Positions 63,418-64,000 of a stretch of DNA of 64,000 bases are shown here, piece by piece. The notes under the pieces were generated by a model. That model was not told the DNA's origin. It ran no database searches and was given only the letters and a program-made list of their open reading frames with translations. Source of the stretch: Alphaproteobacteria bacterium (GTDB lineage Bacteria; Pseudomonadota; Alphaproteobacteria; Rhodobacterales; Rhodobacteraceae); contig JASBSZ010000005.1 of NCBI GenBank assembly GCA_030148665.1, forward strand, positions 55,699-119,698, given 5' to 3'. Made by a program: the position numbers and the translations under genes. Within the stretch, counting starts at the first letter, position 1. Every line of letters begins with the position of its first letter.

Positions 63418-64000
63418 GTGAATGATTCGGCCGCAGCGCGTGAGCGCCTGATTCGGGCAGCCCATGGCCTGAACGCCAGCGGCATCAATACCGGCACCTC
63501 CGGCAACCTCAGCGTTCGTATCGGCGAGTCCATGTCTGTCACGCCTTCAGGACATTCCTGCGCGGCCATTGACGTGCGGGACCTGGTGACGGTCACCCTG
63601 GCCGGCGAGTGGGCCGCCGGACAGCGCCCCTCCAGCGAGTGGCGGATTCACCGGGACATCTACCGCGAATTTCCGGAAGCCCGCGCCATCGTCCATGCCC
63701 ACCCGGCTCACTGTGTTGCCCTGGCCGGTCACCGGCAGGGCATTCCCGCATTCCACTACACGGTGGCGCTGGCCGGCGGCGCCGACATCCGCTGCGCGGA
63801 GTATGCGACGTTCGGAACGCAGGCGCTGTCGGACAACGTGCTTCATGCTCTTCAGGGGCGGAGGGCTTGCCTGATGGCCAATCATGGTCTGGTTTGCTAC
63901 GAGGAAAGTCCGGAACGCGCGCTGGCTTTGGCGATCGAAGTCGAGCACCTGGCGCAGGCTTATTGCCAGGCGTTGGCGCTCGGTGACCCCGTGCTGCTCG
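63418..64000 (+). CDS. Class II aldolase family protein, cut by the window end
   Basis: A partial gene of 194 visible codons running off the right edge. From GTG 63418 it reads VNDSAAARERLIRAAHGLNA, then NTGTSGNLSVR and VTPSG, the fuculose-1-phosphate aldolase pattern. Zinc histidines appear in HAHPAHC (about 94-100) and ANHGLV (about 155), and SSEWRIHRDIYREFPEARAI is typical. Next to mtnA it is best read as the aldolase splitting methylthioribulose- or 5-deoxyribulose-1-phosphate to dihydroxyacetone phosphate and an aldehyde. Leu codons CTT, CTC and TTG seem more frequent than in the genes to the left. TTG 63391 is an alternative start. Confidence 0.85.
   Translation, partial: MNDSAAARERLIRAAHGLNASGINTGTSGNLSVRIGESMSVTPSGHSCAAIDVRDLVTVTLAGEWAAGQRPSSEWRIHRDIYREFPEARAIVHAHPAHCVALAGHRQGIPAFHYTVALAGGADIRCAEYATFGTQALSDNVLHALQGRRACLMANHGLVCYEESPERALALAIEVEHLAQAYCQALALGDPVLL

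Overview
The window comes from a GC-rich alphaproteobacterium, most likely of the Rhodobacteraceae (Rhodobacter/Paracoccus type). The best evidence is the block ccoNOQP-ccoGHIS / universal stress protein / fnrL / hemN, arranged as in Rhodobacter, with FNR-type boxes between the genes. Other signs are a CbiZ-containing cobamide salvage operon, clustered GANTC (CcrM) sites and a repeat family found only between convergent genes. I see no transposase, phage, CRISPR or tRNA; this is core chromosome with two kinds of intergenic repeat.

Left part (1-25.7 kb): rsmI-yraN-gshB-alpha/beta hydrolase; comM; mntH behind a possible Mur/Fur-family box; a cobU-phosphatase pair for the cobamide nucleotide loop; coaBC-dut-membrane-anchored MoeB; a LysR regulator divergent from a fused indolepyruvate:ferredoxin oxidoreductase; rluB, tadA; rpoD and dnaG, with a candidate small RNA beyond rpoD and five GANTC sites in the rpoD upstream region; an EamA transporter, an SDR, an RsmC-like methyltransferase and clpS.

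Middle part (26-50 kb): a DD-carboxypeptidase with SPOR domain; the complete cbb3 oxidase locus (structural ccoNOQP, assembly ccoGHIS), a stress protein, the oxygen sensor FnrL and anaerobic HemN, which together form a low-oxygen respiration and haem module; a CNNM/CorC-type protein, a degenerate metallophosphoesterase, XerD-like recombinase, an unrecognised secreted protein with a 48-residue membrane partner, aroK-aroB, the SRP RNA, a PTP-like phosphatase, and dnaX-ybaB-recR.

Right part (50-64 kb): a geranylgeranyl-reductase-like flavoprotein with a cysteine-rich tail; patatin-3-hydroxybutyrate dehydrogenase-DoxX; then a nine-gene, overlapping, minus-strand operon led by a cobalamin riboswitch: TonB-dependent receptor, periplasmic binding protein, permease, ATPase, CbiZ amidohydrolase, ExbB, two ExbD and TonB. 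It looks like a self-contained corrinoid import and remodelling machine with its own energy transducer. At the right edge mtnA is followed by a class II aldolase cut by the window end, suggesting a methylthioribose/5-deoxyribose salvage shunt.

Calls rest on reading protein motifs and DNA words by eye; no database search, alignment score or folding calculation was run.
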